From assembly GCF_030272615.1 (NCBI RefSeq), contig NC_081415.1, positions 376,851,392-376,915,391 on the forward strand: DNA of 64,000 bases, written 5' to 3'. The notes below the pieces were generated by a model. That model did not search any database. It saw only the letters and a program-made list of their open reading frames with translations, and was not told the DNA's origin. Position numbers and translations under genes: made by a program. The stretch comes from Cryptomeria japonica (taxonomy: Eukaryota > Streptophyta > Pinopsida > Cupressales > Cupressaceae). How positions within the stretch are numbered: the first letter of the stretch is position 1; every line of letters begins with the position of its first letter. Below, piece after piece: positions 1 through 12,000 of the stretch.

Positions 1-774
1 ATATGGTAAAAATATGATGATGAAAACCTATTTTAAAACCCTAAAGATCCAACCACAAACAATCTAAGTCCTAAAATGAAATATCCACCATACACCAATA
101 GAGATACCTAAGATCATGCAAATCGCAAAATAAACAATATTACCATTCACATGTCAAGTAGGGTTTCAATCTCCATTGTCTCCTATCTCCATTGATCTTG
201 TTTATTATATTTTCTCTCATATTTTATATGTGCACAAGAGCTCAATAAAGAACAGATTGTGGTTGATAGCTTGACTGCAAGAAGGCTTGATTGCATAAGG
301 TTAATTAGACGCATCAATTAGGGTTGATAATGAAGGAGAGTATCCTCTTATATAGAAGACGCTTTAGGAAATGGAAGGATAAGATTAAGAGGTGTAAAGG
401 TAAATGGTTGGCTAGGATAAGAGGGTAGGTAGAGGAAATAACTAATTGATGAGAGGGTAGGTAGTGTAGGAATTAAGAGATAAGTGACATGTGTCATAGA
501 GGAAAAATTTAATGAATTAATTAAATAAATGAAGATTTATTTAATTAATAGAAGAAGGGGAATAATTAAATAAATAAAAGTATTTATTTAATTTGGGAGA
601 AGGGTTATTTAAAATAAATAAAAATATTTATTTAAATTAGGAAAGGCTTAGAAGAGGCTAAATGAATTAATTAAATAAATAAAGATTTATTTAATTAATA
701 GAAGACTTAGGATAAAATACTTAAATAAATAAAAATATTTATTTAATTAAGCAAAACAATTTTAGGTGTTTACA
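1..774 (-). repeat. Ty3/gypsy 3' LTR, partial
   Basis: On the minus strand this opens with TGTAAACACC at 774. It runs through an AT-rich U3 made of repeated TTAATTAAATAAAT-like words and reaches a TATA box (TATATAAG at 354-347), followed by a T/C-rich leader. It lies about 1 kb downstream of the minus-strand integrase, as a 3' LTR should. The end of the LTR is beyond base 1, so neither its length nor a target duplication can be read. Three other TGTAGRC-type starts on the same strand (56393, 60800, 62260) suggest an LTR superfamily common in this genome. The polarity is fairly safe; the link to this particular pol is inferred from position. Confidence 0.6.
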
Positions 775-1737
775 GGATGGTATCTTCGTGCATTCAAGTG
801 ATTTACGGGGACTTGATTGGCATATACAAAACATGGGCCAGACAACATATACCAACATACTCAAAGTGAATGCAATACTTGTTGGATCAAACATGAGAAA
901 CCATCAAACGCATCATATGACAAAAACTATGCCCCAATGTACACCAACCCAAACATACCAAGATATAGAAAGATCAAGGCAGCTATGAATAGGTATAGTC
1001 GTAGGACAAAAAAATAAAATTCAAGTGAAAAGATAATTTAAGAAAATGACTCGTTTGGCCAACAAACATCTCTTTCCAAGAGTAGGACATGGATTTGGAT
1101 ACTATTGCTAGTCATGGGAAAGTTCATTCCAATGGGCATGATGATGGAATAGATCAATGGGAGGCAATATATTAAGCTGACTGGGAGGGATGCTAGTCAA
1201 GAGGATCTTTGATTGGATTTGGTTAAGACATTGTGTATGGGTGTTTGGATTGCATGCAAATCTAGGTAATATCAGATGGATGGGAAAGCTCGGTGTACTA
1301 GGAGGAATCTAAGTTTGATGGGGATATCCTTATTCACAACAGTGGATTAGTTCATCATTTCATATGACAGGAGGCAGTGAGGGTATGGATGTGGTGTGTG
1401 TTGAAAGTGTGTCACTTAGGGCAAAGAGTGCCTACACAAATTGGGTAGGACTAGAGTTTCTATGGAAGTGTGGATGATTGGATGAAATGGAATGAATGGG
1501 TGAGCGAGGATGTGATAAGTGTTTGAATAGATAGTGGATTCGATTTAATTTACCTTGATGCCTAAAAAATAGGTTTCACCAAGGTACATTCCCAAAGCAC
1601 CATATAGTGGATTTCATCGATGGACAAAATGATTTTTCTTAATTTTTTTGCATTTTTTTATATTTTTATGCTTTTTTTTTTGTATTTTTACGATTTTTTT
1701 TATTTTTTTTAATTTTAAATTTAGGATTCCCTCAAGA
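775..1737 (-). other. gypsy region between pol and 3' LTR
   Basis: No reading frame is supported here. On the minus strand it follows the integrase tail and includes a long A-rich run (T-rich on plus, about 1636-1722). After that comes sequence including GGTGCTTTGGGAATG, CTTGGTGAAACC and GGCATCAAGGTAAATT, of the kind usually found after pol in this class. The short open frames around 788-1017 have no recognisable domain and are taken as chance. Confidence 0.45.
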
Positions 1738-2760
1738 CTTAAGCATGTAATTTCTTCATATGGATGGTACTCATTGGTTCATCCAATGATTCTCCTTCAG
1801 GTGTAGCCAACTAATATGATCCAGAGTCATATTTAGTTGTGATAACATAGGGTCTGAGCCAATTAGGCTCAAACTTGCCTTTCATTTCTCGATCTTGGAG
1901 GTTTCTCTTATTTTACTTAAGGATAAGATCATCGACTTCAAATTCTCACGCCTTGAATTTCTTGTTGTAACTAAGTCTAAGAAGGTTCTGATAAACCCTG
2001 AGGTGATTCAAAGCATTGAGGCGTTTCTCATCAAGGCTCATTTCCAGTTCAGGAAGTCTTGCTACTCTATATTATTCATCAAGAAGAATGTTCTGCAATG
2101 ATATCCTTGGAAAGGGAAGCTCTATCTCAAGTGGAAGGATAACTTCAAAACCAAATACAAGTGAATATGGAGTGGCATCGATGGGTGTGCGAATGTCGGT
2201 GCGATAGGCCCAAGAAAAAGAGGTGAATCTGTAAGTGACAATCATGGCCAGCTTCATTGACTATCTTTTTCAAGATTTTGATAAGGGTATTATTTGAAGC
2301 CTCGTCTTGACCATTGCCTTGTGGATAATATGGGGTGGAGAGGCGACGTTGGATATTGAATTTATGACACAGCTCTTTGACATGCTACTTTTTGAAAGGT
2401 CTTCCATTATCAATGATAATGGCCTTTGTAATTCCATACCAACAAATGAGGTACTTCAAGATAAACTTTGTTATTTGGGTGCTAGTACTATAAGTAAGCA
2501 AAATTGCTTCCACCCACTTAGTGAAATATTCAGTTTCATTGATGATGAATTTGTGGTTGTTGGTGGAAGTGGGATGGATTTTTCCAATGAGATTAAGACC
2601 CCACTGAGAAAAGGGCCAAGGTGTGATGAATGATTGTAATGCTTGAGATGGTGCATGTATCTTGTCACCATGTTTCTGATAGGGTATGCATTTCTTGACA
2701 TAATGATAGGCCTCTTTTTCCATAGTAGGCTAATAGTAACCCATTCTCATGAAATTTTTA
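1738..2760 (-). pseudogene. Ty3/gypsy integrase, degenerate
   Basis: Integrase inserts element cDNA into the chromosome. Reading down the minus strand, a zinc-binding relic reads KKCIPYQKHG, where the family normally has CxxCQ, so one cysteine has become tyrosine. The catalytic core follows with WPFSQWGLNLIGKI; the usual first catalytic Asp of WGLDLIG is Asn here. The second Asp is kept in IIIDNGRPF, and the region of the third residue reads NGQDEASN with its Glu. The C-terminal part contains WAYRTDIRTP and, near 1850, GKFEPNWLRPYV. Frameshifts and stops separate these blocks (for example near 2385 and 2260). It is not functional, but the family assignment is firm. Confidence 0.85.
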
Positions 2761-2999
2761 GCCAATGTGAGGCCACTTGAGTGTGCTCCGCATATACCTT
2801 CGTGTACTTTTCACAGTGCTCATTCAGCTTCTTCATTTTCTAAACACCTTAGGAGGGTTCCATCGAAGTGTCTTTGAAATAGGGTTTCTCCAAGGATTGT
2901 GTAGTGAGAGGATTGATGGATGAATGTTTGCTACTAGGTTTTAATGAAATGAGGGAGGATGGTTTGATTGTTCACATAGGTGTATGTGTCTTGATATCA

Positions 3000-4025
3000 G
3001 GGAGAATTGGGACCAGCAAGTTCGCAGATCATTTCATATTCCAACATATCATCTGTGGGCACAAGAGATGTTAAACCAGGAATTCGCATTTGGTATTGTT
3101 CTCTGGCATTTGTAACAAGGATCCAATGGTAGCCATGGCGTCTGTAGCTTAGTTTGTTTCTTGGGGTATCTATTCAAACTGGATTGAAGTGAAATGTTGT
3201 TTAAGGTTTTCAGCCATGCGACAATATGGGAGCAACTTGTCATCTTTCATCTGATACTCATCATTGACCTACTAAATCACTAACTGAGAGTCTCCATAGA
3301 TAGATAAGTCTGTGATTTTCCATGTGAAAACCATGCAAAGTCCTATGATGAGGGCCTCGTACTCAAAGATATTGTTGGTGCATGGGAAATCCAATATATA
3401 GGACTTGGGAATGTAGTCTCCATTTGGGGTTACAAACAAGATGTCTGCACCTAATCTTTGTTGTGTGTAGGATTCATCAAAATATAGCTTCTAGGGAGTG
3501 GTCTATGCAACTGTCATTATGGTATCATCAAGGAAGTCTGTGATGAGAGGATGGTCTGCTTCAATAGGTTCTTCTGCTAACTAATTTGCGATGACTTGTC
3601 CCTTAATTGCTTTTTTATCTATGTACTCAATGTCAAACTCAATGAGTATCATAACCCATTTTGCCATTCTACTTGTAAGAGAAGCCTTTGATAGGAAGTA
3701 CTTTAAGGGGTCAATTTTGCAAATGAGCTTTGGTCTTTTGATTGAGCATATAGTGTCTAATCTTCTATGTGCTAAAAACTAAGACAGGGCAATCTCATTC
3801 AATTGATGTGTAGTTCATCTCACAACTGACTAGGGTGTGGCTTATATAATAGACCGCATGTTCTTTACTTTGATAATCTTCTTGTGCTAAGAGTGCCCCT
3901 AGTATGATTGTTGTTGTTGATATGTACAGGAGGAGTTGTCTATCTAGAATAGGAGGCATGAGGACTGGTGGAGAAGCGAGATATTTTTTTACTATATCAA
4001 ATTCTTTTTGGCATAAACAATCCCA
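3000..4025 (-). pseudogene. Ty3/gypsy RNase H and second (archaeal-type) RNase H
   Basis: Directly after RT, the minus strand encodes a relic of the RT-linked RNase H (KEFDIVKKYLASPPVLMPP, then YISHTL near 3820). It is followed by a second RNase H domain with KLYFDES, FEYEALIIGL and IYGDSQLVI, which supply three acidic catalytic positions (D, E, D). Two RNase H domains in tandem mark the Tat/Ogre branch of plant Ty3/gypsy elements. Several in-frame stops look like W or Q codons turned into TAG or TGA. The cited residues are visible; the lineage call rests on family knowledge. Confidence 0.75.
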
Positions 4026-4904
4026 CTAAAATCTAGTTTCCTTGCAAAGTAAGTGAAAAAATGGGTGGCATTTGTCAACAAGTTGGTAGATGAATCGCCG
4101 AATAGATTGAAGTCTACCTTGTAGACTACGTAGCTGCTTGAGAGTCTTGGGAGGAGACATTTCCATGATGGCCTTCACTTTTTCAAGATCTACTTCAATG
4201 CCGCATCTGGACACAATGAAACCAAGGAATTTTCGGGAAGTAACCCCAAAGACACACTTCTTAGGGTCTAATCTTAGTTTGTACTTTTCAAGGTGCTCAA
4301 ATATTTGTGTCAATACTGCAATGTGTCCTCTTGTCTTGGATTTTCCAAGGAGATCATCAACATAGTCCTCCATAATGTCATGTGGGAGGTCATGGAAGAT
4401 TATTGTCATAGCCATCTAATAGGTTGCACCAGTATTATTCAACCCAAAAAGCATCACTTGGTAACAAAAGGTACCCCATGGAGAAGTAAAGGCAGTTTTA
4501 TGTTGGTCTTGAACCGTGAACTTGATCTGGTTGTATCCTAAAAATCCATCCATTAAGGAGAGCATCTCATGTCCTATTGTGAGATCAACTATTATGTTAA
4601 TGTTTGGCAAAGGAAACTAATCCTTAGGACATTCCTTATTGAGGTCTCTAAAATCATTGAATATGTGGATGCCCCCAGTCAGCTTGCCAACTGGTACTAT
4701 GTTTGAGACCCATTGTGGATAATCAATAGGACACATGAATACTACATCTAGCATTTTCTTCATCTATGCTCTGACCAATAGAGTGATTTGAGAATGAATC
4801 TTTTGTAACTTGTGCTTAACAAGTTTGGCATCTAGATGAACAAGGTGATGGACTACTAGCTCTAGGTCTAATCATGGCATGTCTGCATAAGACCAAGTGA
4901 AGTT
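4026..4904 (-). pseudogene. Ty3/gypsy reverse transcriptase
   Basis: RT copies element RNA into DNA. The N-terminal part includes FPLPNIN-like sequence then HEMLSLMDGFLGYNQIKF, with catalytic Asp in LMDG. Next come the DQHKTAFTSPWGTFCYQVM block and, after a stop, MEDYVDDLLGKSK with the YVDD active site at about 4364-4350. The thumb/connection follows with RLDPKKCVFGV and FLGFIVS. A single in-frame TAG at about 4415 separates two good halves; aligned family members usually have Q there, so it is probably CAG to TAG. The fold is well preserved compared with the rest of this element. Confidence 0.9.
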
Positions 4905-5331
4905 CTACTTTGTTCTTTGAAGAAAGGCTATGGTGTTTTGTCTCTCTTGATTGTTCAGTGTTTTCGCCATGAATGTGTTCTTGGGATTTTTAGGAGTAAA
5001 AAGGTTGACTTCTTCAGTGTCTTCAATCAACATGGATGATGTGTCAGGAGGAAGTACCATGAGTGGCAAGTCAATTCCCTCATCCTCTAGCGCCTTTTGT
5101 AGGTTTTCACTAGAGGATATACCTTTTTTAACTTTTTTGTGGTCCAAAGGTACCTCATGAAGGGTTTCACCAAGGGACTCTTGATTTTTCTCTTTATTAT
5201 CACTTTTATGACTAAAGGAGTTGACTTGACTATCAAAGTATGCATTTGGATATAGGTGTGTGCCGCAAACCTTAGTGTGGTCTTCTAGGTTTTGCATCTC
5301 TAAAAGTGCTAATATGGCATCATCATCTGTG
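4905..5331 (-). pseudogene. Ty3/gypsy pol linker between protease and RT
   Basis: An open minus-strand frame of about 140 codons, acidic and low in complexity, that runs into the RT segment. It has no catalytic motif. It contains HEVPLDHKKVKKG and ALEDEGIDLPL, typical of the linker upstream of RT in this family. At its upstream end it is cut by the insertion at 5337; the same coding sequence resumes on the other side at 21455, beyond the CATAA duplication. Confidence 0.65.
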
Positions 5332-5336
5332 CATAA

Positions 5337-6178
5337 TGTTGGCATTGTACACTCACATGAGAATGGTTGATGTTGTCATTGATGGCAACCAACTGGTAAC
5401 AGGATTCTACAGGTTCATCGGCAATGCAAACATCATCTACCGGCACCAACAGGCACAACAAGTTCATTCATCAGCATCTAGCTTACACTGGCTTTGAAGC
5501 ATACCAGCACTCAGGTCGACATGAGACAAGTTTTGTAATGTAATTAATTATTTGTAAGCTGACATGATGTATTGTAAAGACTCGTATATGTATGAGATCT
5601 TTTTTGAGATATGATAGATAGAGAGGCGATTATGTAATAGATCATAGAAGATAGCGAAAGGATTTTGTAACATGTGAAGATAGGTTATGTAAGCAAATAT
5701 CATTCACCAGCAAGGTTTTTGGTTATGGTTTCTGACTGAGCTTAAACCAGTACTGAATCAAGCATTGCAGATGCTACTTTGAGTAGTACATTGTCTTGAA
5801 TTTAATTATCCATTTTGTAGTCAATGAGACTCTTTCATTAAGCAATGAGCTCTAGGCTGTTGACCTTCCTGCATGTGCAGACCCCTATTGTAAGTAATAT
5901 TTATTCATATTGGCCAATGATTAAATATTGTGGGTCACAAATCCCACCAAGGTTTTTCCCTTATCGGGTTTCCTCGCCAAAACATCTTGTGTTATGGTGT
6001 GCATTTATGTTTTCTATGTTATTTCTCTTTACTACATTATTACTTATTTACCGGTACATTAATTTGGGCTGCAAAAATATAAATAAGTTCAAATATTCCA
6101 TTAACCGATAAGACATTGATTCACCACCCCCCCCCCTCCCCACTCTCAGTGTCTTTGGGACTATCATTGCATCTAACA
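5337..6178 (+). repeat. 5' LTR of the RT-less element
   Basis: 842 bp, TG...CA bounded, ending CATTGCATCTAACA. It matches 20590-21454 along its whole length by eye with scattered differences, for example GGCATTGTAC against GGCATTCTAC at the start. A run of ten C at 6127-6136 precedes a CTCTCAGTGTCTTTG block near the end; the same layout occurs in the copia LTRs at 29068 and 35705. Confidence 0.92.
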
Positions 6179-6180
6179 AT

Positions 6181-6192
6181 TGGTATCAGAGC
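6181..6192 (+). other. primer-binding site (initiator tRNA-Met type)
   Basis: TGGTATCAGAGC lies two bases after the 5' LTR end. It is the standard complement to the 3' end of plant initiator methionine tRNA used to prime minus-strand synthesis in many copia-type elements. The copia element downstream has the near-identical TGGTATCAAAGC at 29071. Confidence 0.88.
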
Positions 6193-6248
6193 GTGGTCCT
6201 CTATTTGCAAAGCCTAACGGCTTGAGGAAGATTCTGAAACCGGTACCG

Positions 6249-7159
6249 ATGGAGAGTTTGAGAAAACAGTTGGAAGGAGCTCTTGAAGATTTTGATGCAG
6301 ACAAACTGAAGGATATGAAACTTGAAGATGATCTGAGGATTGCCCAGGAATTCATTAAAGGACTTCATGAGAACTTGGTTATAGCATAAAACAAGAGGAA
6401 GGAACTTCATGAGCAAATGCATAAACATGATGATGAAAAGGAAACTCTTAGGGATATTGCAGAGAAGGAAAGACAAGAGAACAGTAACATGAGGAATGAA
6501 ATGCAAGATTTAACCATGAGGCTATGTAAGGATACTGAAGATAGGAAGAAGAATGAAGAAGACTTGACTAGGAGACTTAATGATGGAGGTAATGAAAATC
6601 TGAGACTTTGTCATGAAAATGATATGCTAAAGATATATCTGATTCACATGCAACATGATAAAGAGGATCTTAGGAGACAAGTTGACATTCTGGAAAATGA
6701 GTTGGTCACTGCAAATGAACACAAAGACAAATTCAAGAAAAGTTCAGAAAGGCTTGATGACATGTTAAAAAGACAGAAACCTAATGGAGATACAATTGGA
6801 CTTAGATTTGAACACGGAGAAAGTTTTGGGACTGCAAACAATCAAGATCACAACAAACCGGTAAGACAACCTAATGCTTATAAATTTAATGGGAAATGTT
6901 TTAATTGCAACAAATTTGGTCATAGAGAAAATCAGTGCAGATTTAGAAATCATCAGAATACAAATTTACCCACCGGTCAATGTTCCAAATGCAATAAAAT
7001 TGGTCATAACTCAAAAAATTGCAGAATGAATATTAAATGCTATGTTTGTGGTAGATTTGGACATTTATCTAACCAATGCAGAACACAAACTAATCAAGGA
7101 TATGGAAAAGCTATTCAGAGGAATAATGTAACTTGTTATTCATCTAACAAGATTGGACA
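6249..7159 (+). pseudogene. coiled-coil, multi-zinc-knuckle gag-like protein
   Basis: Candidate start MESLRKQLEG at 6249, about 70 bp after the PBS. After a TAA at 6387-6389 (family-type reading would be Q) the same frame continues to the LINE insertion. The first two thirds are highly charged and heptad-like, consistent with a long coiled coil. Then come three intact CCHC knuckles (CX2CX4HX4C): CFNCNKFGHRENQC, CSKCNKIGHNSKNC and CYVCGRFGHLSNQC. A fourth, degenerate one starts at TCYSSNKIG and is cut by the LINE; its histidine-containing half resumes at 16600. There is no UBN2-type capsid domain as in the nearby copia gag, so capsid function is uncertain. Nucleic-acid binding is a reasonable inference. 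Confidence 0.75.
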
Positions 7160-7188
7160 AAAACCCTTTAACAAGCAAGAATCAAAGA

Positions 7189-9071
7189 ATGAGCAGGGAG
7201 GAGAAGGGGAGCGGTCGGGCCCAAAATTCAATTTTTTTGGGCGGGAGTTCTAGTTCGGCATTGGGACAGTATGCTGCAGGAGATTTAGAGAGTCTTATGG
7301 AAGGACGGAGCTCTAGTGGCAAAGATCCCAATGCTCCTTTGGATTTGGGGGACCTAGGGGGAGGTCCAAGACCACGTGAGAAGTAGATTGCAGGAGGTAG
7401 TGGGAATGGTCAGGTTCAAATTTCAAATTTGGGAGGCGTAAAACCAGAAGTGACTCTAGGATAGCAAATGGCAAGTGGTTCGGAGGATACTGTGGAAGGA
7501 ATAGGTTCTTCTGGGAAGGATCTCGAGAACCCACTGAGCTTAGAGGGTCTTAAGGGGGGACCCAGATCGAATGGACACATTGGCAAGTTGTCCTCTCTAT
7601 TTGGGGTCAAACCTAAAGGTAAGTCGTCCTTGCCCCCGGTCAAAAATACCTTGAATACATCTCAGGGAAATTTCACCATTTTTGTTCTAGACCAAATCAT
7701 AGATCATAATATTGCTAGAATGGAAAATACTTTGATTGGTAAATTTTATGGGACGAGACCGAATATTGAGGTAGTTCGTGGGTTTGTTAAGAGGAAGTGG
7801 AGTTTGAAAGGTCAGGTAGATGTGGTCGCTATGAACAAAGGATGCATGTCCTTCTCTTTCTCTTGTGAGGAGGACCGCAGAAACATCCTCTGCACTAGTT
7901 CCTGGGTGATAGGAAAATATATAATGTACATCCAAAAGTGGTACCCTAATGTGGGCAGAGAGAAAAAAAAATTTAGCCCAAGTTCATGTTTGGATAGAGC
8001 TACCTAGGCTCCCAATGGAATATTGGGAGGAAGATGTGCTTGCAGGAATAGCCAATGCCTTTGGGGAGCTGATTGTTATTGATCCAATCATGACATCTAG
8101 AAGAAGGCATATTTATGCCAAGATATGTGTAGGAGTTGGGCCCAAAACAGATATGCCACAAGAGATACAGATTGAATCTAAACTTGGGAAATGGAAGCAA
8201 AATATTATTTATGAAACAATCCCTTTTGCTTGCTTTCATTGTAAGAAAGTTGGGCATTGGGCTAAAAAATGTCCTAGTAATGTGGTCAAACCTCATTCCC
8301 AACCTATAGTGTGGAAAAAAGTAGATGGCTCTTTGAAAGCTTCGGAATCTAATAATCAAGATCAGGAAAAATAGTCCCAGGTTGGCAGGACAGAGGAAGA
8401 AATCATCAAAGAGCTGGGAAATGAATTGAAGAAAGAAATCAATGAAAAAATAGCTCATCAGGAGAAGGAGCAGAATGGCAAGGATTCAGATTATGGAGAA
8501 AGAAAAGCACAAGTTAGCAGCCAAAATGAGGAAACGGGAGAGGAGAAGATAGGGCAAAACTCAAATAATGATGAGAATAATGGAGATAATCAATCCAAAG
8601 ACAATAAAAAGGAAGGAGACAATTTCAACTTAGTTTCTAATTCTCCTGAATTAGAAAAAGAAATAGACTGGATCCATGATGCTCAACCTGATAACATTCT
8701 GGATCAAGGGATGTCGGAGATCTCATTAGCCTCTCTAGCTAAGGTGAAGCTGACTTTTCCAGAGGACAAAGAGCCAAAATGGGGAGATGAGGAAGACATC
8801 AAAAAGGCACTAGGAAAGAGTGAGTCTAAACAGGAGGAAGAAGAAACAGTGGAGGATAAAAGAAAGATCAAGAAAAAAAAAGAATAATAGCAATATCAAT
8901 AACAGCACATCAACTAGAAATACCATAAGCATGCTTGGGGATGTAGAGGCGCAGCATACCTCTCCGGGAAGATATTCAAATGCAAAGAAGAGGACAATGG
9001 AAACAAGCAAGAACATTGTAGATGGGACTCAAAGAACCATCTTTGAGGCAGGTATTTCCAAAAAACCATGA
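7189..9071 (+). pseudogene. LINE ORF1, DUF4283-like with CCHC knuckle
   Basis: An RNA-binding chaperone-type protein in plant LINEs. It starts at ATG 7189 (MSREEKGSGR). The N-terminus holds an internal duplication: SSSGKDPNAPLDLGDLGGGP near 7315 and SSGKDLENPLSLEGLKGGP near 7507. A DUF4283-like region follows (IGKFYGTRPNIEVVRGFVKR, VHVWIELPRLPMEYW), then CFHCKKVGHWAKKC and an acidic/basic tail. Two frame changes occur at A-runs (about 7968 and 8877), plus TAG or TGA stops at about 7384, 7461 and 8372. The last codons end in ATGA shared with the ORF2 start. DUF4283 is recognised by pattern only. Confidence 0.78.
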
Positions 9072-12000
9072 AGATCATCTCTTGGAATATTCAAGGATTG
9101 AATAATCCTCACAAACATGATTTAATAAAAAGTATGATTAGAGACAAAAACCCAGATATTTTTTGATTCAAGAAGCCAAGATGTCTAAAGATAAGGTAGA
9201 GGGTCTGAAGATGTTCAATAATGGAGGAATTAGTGGTGGTAGTTCAGAAGGTGCCTTGGGAGGTATTGTTACTTTCTGGAACAAAAATAATGTTGAAGGA
9301 GAAGTGTTGATTCAAGACAACAATCTAGCCTGTATCAGATTTAAGCATCTGAAAGATAGCACTTCATGGGTCTTAACTAATTTGTATGCTCCTAACACTA
9401 AGACTAGTAGAAGTGATTTTTGGAATAAACTTACTTTATTAAGAAGTAGGTTTGCTAAAGATAGCTGGGTGATTTTGGGGGACTTCAATACCCCTCTGAA
9501 GGAAAATGAGAAAAAGGGAGGGAGCCAAACTAATCTAGATAGTAGATTGGACTTAATGGACTTTATCAATAATAATGCTCTCCATGACCTAGAGTTTCAA
9601 GGAGTTAAATTTACCTGGACTAATAGAAGGAGCGGTGAGGATTTAATCCAGGTTAGACTTGATAGAGCTCTTATCTCCCTAGATTGGTTTAATTTTTACT
9701 TTTGTTCTTTATCTGCTCATATAAGGGCAGGATCGGATCACTATCCTATATCCTTTATGGCAGAGGCTAATAATAGAAGAAGACATTTCCCTTATAGATT
9801 TGAGAGAATGTGGACTAAACACCCAGATATGGAAAGCAAGATCAAGGAATGGTGGCAGGTCAATATAAAAGGGAATGCCATGTATAAAGTGGTCAAAAAG
9901 TTGAAGTTTGTTAAAGAAAATGTCAAGAGGTGGAATAAGGAATGCTTTGGTAATATCTTCACCTCGAAAGCTACAATTCTCTCAGAACTAAAAGATATTC
10001 AGGATGAGATTCAAAATAATGGATATACTAATACTTCAAGAGATGTCGAAGATGTAATCCTAATGAAATATCATGACATAATAGCAAAAGAAGAAACTTT
10101 CTGGAAACAAAGGTCAAGAAATGTATGGTTGAAGGAAGGGGACAGAAACACTAAATACTTCCATATGTCCACCCTAAAGCATAAGGCCATCAACAAAATA
10201 TCTCAAATTAAAATGAATGGTAGAAGAGTTGAAGAGGAAGAATCTATGAGTAGGGCTGCAGTGGAGTTCTTCTCCAATCTACTTGCTAAGGATCAGAATT
10301 TGGATAAGAAGGCCCAAAAGAACCTTCTGGATTGTATCCCTACTATCCTGGAAGATTATCAAAATTCTCACCTGATTACTATCCCTTCCAATGATGAGAT
10401 TCTAAAAGCTATCAATTCCTTTGAAGGCAATAAGGCGCTAGGCCCGGATGGCTTTCCCATGTTCTTTTTTCAAATGTATTGGCATATTATTGGAGATGAT
10501 GTGTCGAGAGCTGTGAAAGAGTTTTTTGGTGCTAGAATAATTTTGAAAGAGATAAATGGCACTTTTCTTGCTCTTATTCCCAAAAAGATGGGAGTTGATT
10601 CCATGGATCTTTTCAGACCTATAAGTCTTTGCAACTCTCTTTACAAGATTATCTCCAAGGTCCTAATCTTGTGAATCCTGAAGTTGCTTCCTTCTATCAT
10701 TTCTCTTGAGCAAAGTGGTTTTGTCCCCGGTAGACAAATCTTGGATTTGATTATCTCAGTCCATGAAAACATTCATTCTCTGTCTAATTATAAAAAGGAA
10801 GGCTTTCTTCTGAAGCTAGACTTATCTAAAGCCTGCGATAGAGTGGATTGGGATTTAATGATGGAAGTTCTCTCAGCTTTTGGTTTTTGTTCTAGAAGTA
10901 TTAGTCCTATAAGGCAATTAGTTTCTTCGGCTTCTTTTTCTATTTTAATTAATGGATCTCCCTCCCCTTTTTTCAAGTCCTCAAGGGGACTCGGGGAGGG
11001 AGATCCCCTTTCTCCGGTTATTTTTATTATCATGGTGGAATGTCTGGGAAGAGGTATAGGGAAGTTGGTTGAGAAGGGGGAGTTTTGTGGTTTGAAACCT
11101 TCTTCAGCACATCAAGTCTATTCCCACTAGCAGTTTGTAGATGACTCTATAATTATGGGGAAGGCTACAGTGCATGATTCTAGAAGTTTAAAGAATTTTT
11201 TGGATAGTTATGGATCAGCTACTGGGCAGCTTATTAATCAGACTAAAAGTTTTATTTACTTTATCAATACTTCAGAGAGAAGAAAGATTAAAATAAGTAA
11301 TATCTTGGGATGTCAATTGGGGAGTCTTCCAACGTCCTACTTGGGGCTGCCCTTATGCCATGATCCTCTTGACACTTACTGGGGAACTTTGGTGGATAAA
11401 TACCACAAGAAGCTAGCCGGCTGGAAGGGCTCTCTTCTTAGCCAAGCTGGTAAGGTTCAATTGTTGAATTCAACTCTTCAAAGTATCCCTCTTTATGCCA
11501 TTAGCCTATTCAAGATTCCTGCCAAGTATGCGGAGGCTATTGAAAAGATCCAAAGAACTTTTTTGTGGACAGAGGTTGAGGAGAAGAAGAGAATGAATCT
11601 GATTGCGTGGGACAAGGAAGCCAATAAGAAAGGGAGGTCTGGGTCTTAGAAGAATAAGAGACATGAATGAATACCTTATGGCCAAGCAGATCTAGAGAGG
11701 GTATAAAAACTAGGGAGAATGGAAATTGATATGGGACAACAAGTATAAAAGGCAATGTCCCACACTTCAAATCTTCCTCAAAGTGGAAGATATCCCAATT
11801 GGCTCCAATGTCTGGAAAAATGTCTCTAGAACAAGAGATTTAATTGTCAGAGGTGCAAAATGGAAGATGGAGAAAGGGAACCTTATCAAATTCTGGGAAG
11901 ACTCCTAGCTGCTCGATTCCCCTTTGAGTGAAAGTCCAGAGTGGAGCATATTCTAGAACCAGTGCAAGGAAAGATATAGATCAAGGGTGGGAGATTACTG

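Noticed and set aside
788..1017. Two overlapping 66-codon frames
   Set aside because: No domain and no codon bias; within the gypsy post-pol region.
6181..6192. Possible tRNA gene at the tRNA-Met match
   Set aside because: Only 12 bases complementary to the tRNA 3' end; it is a primer-binding site.
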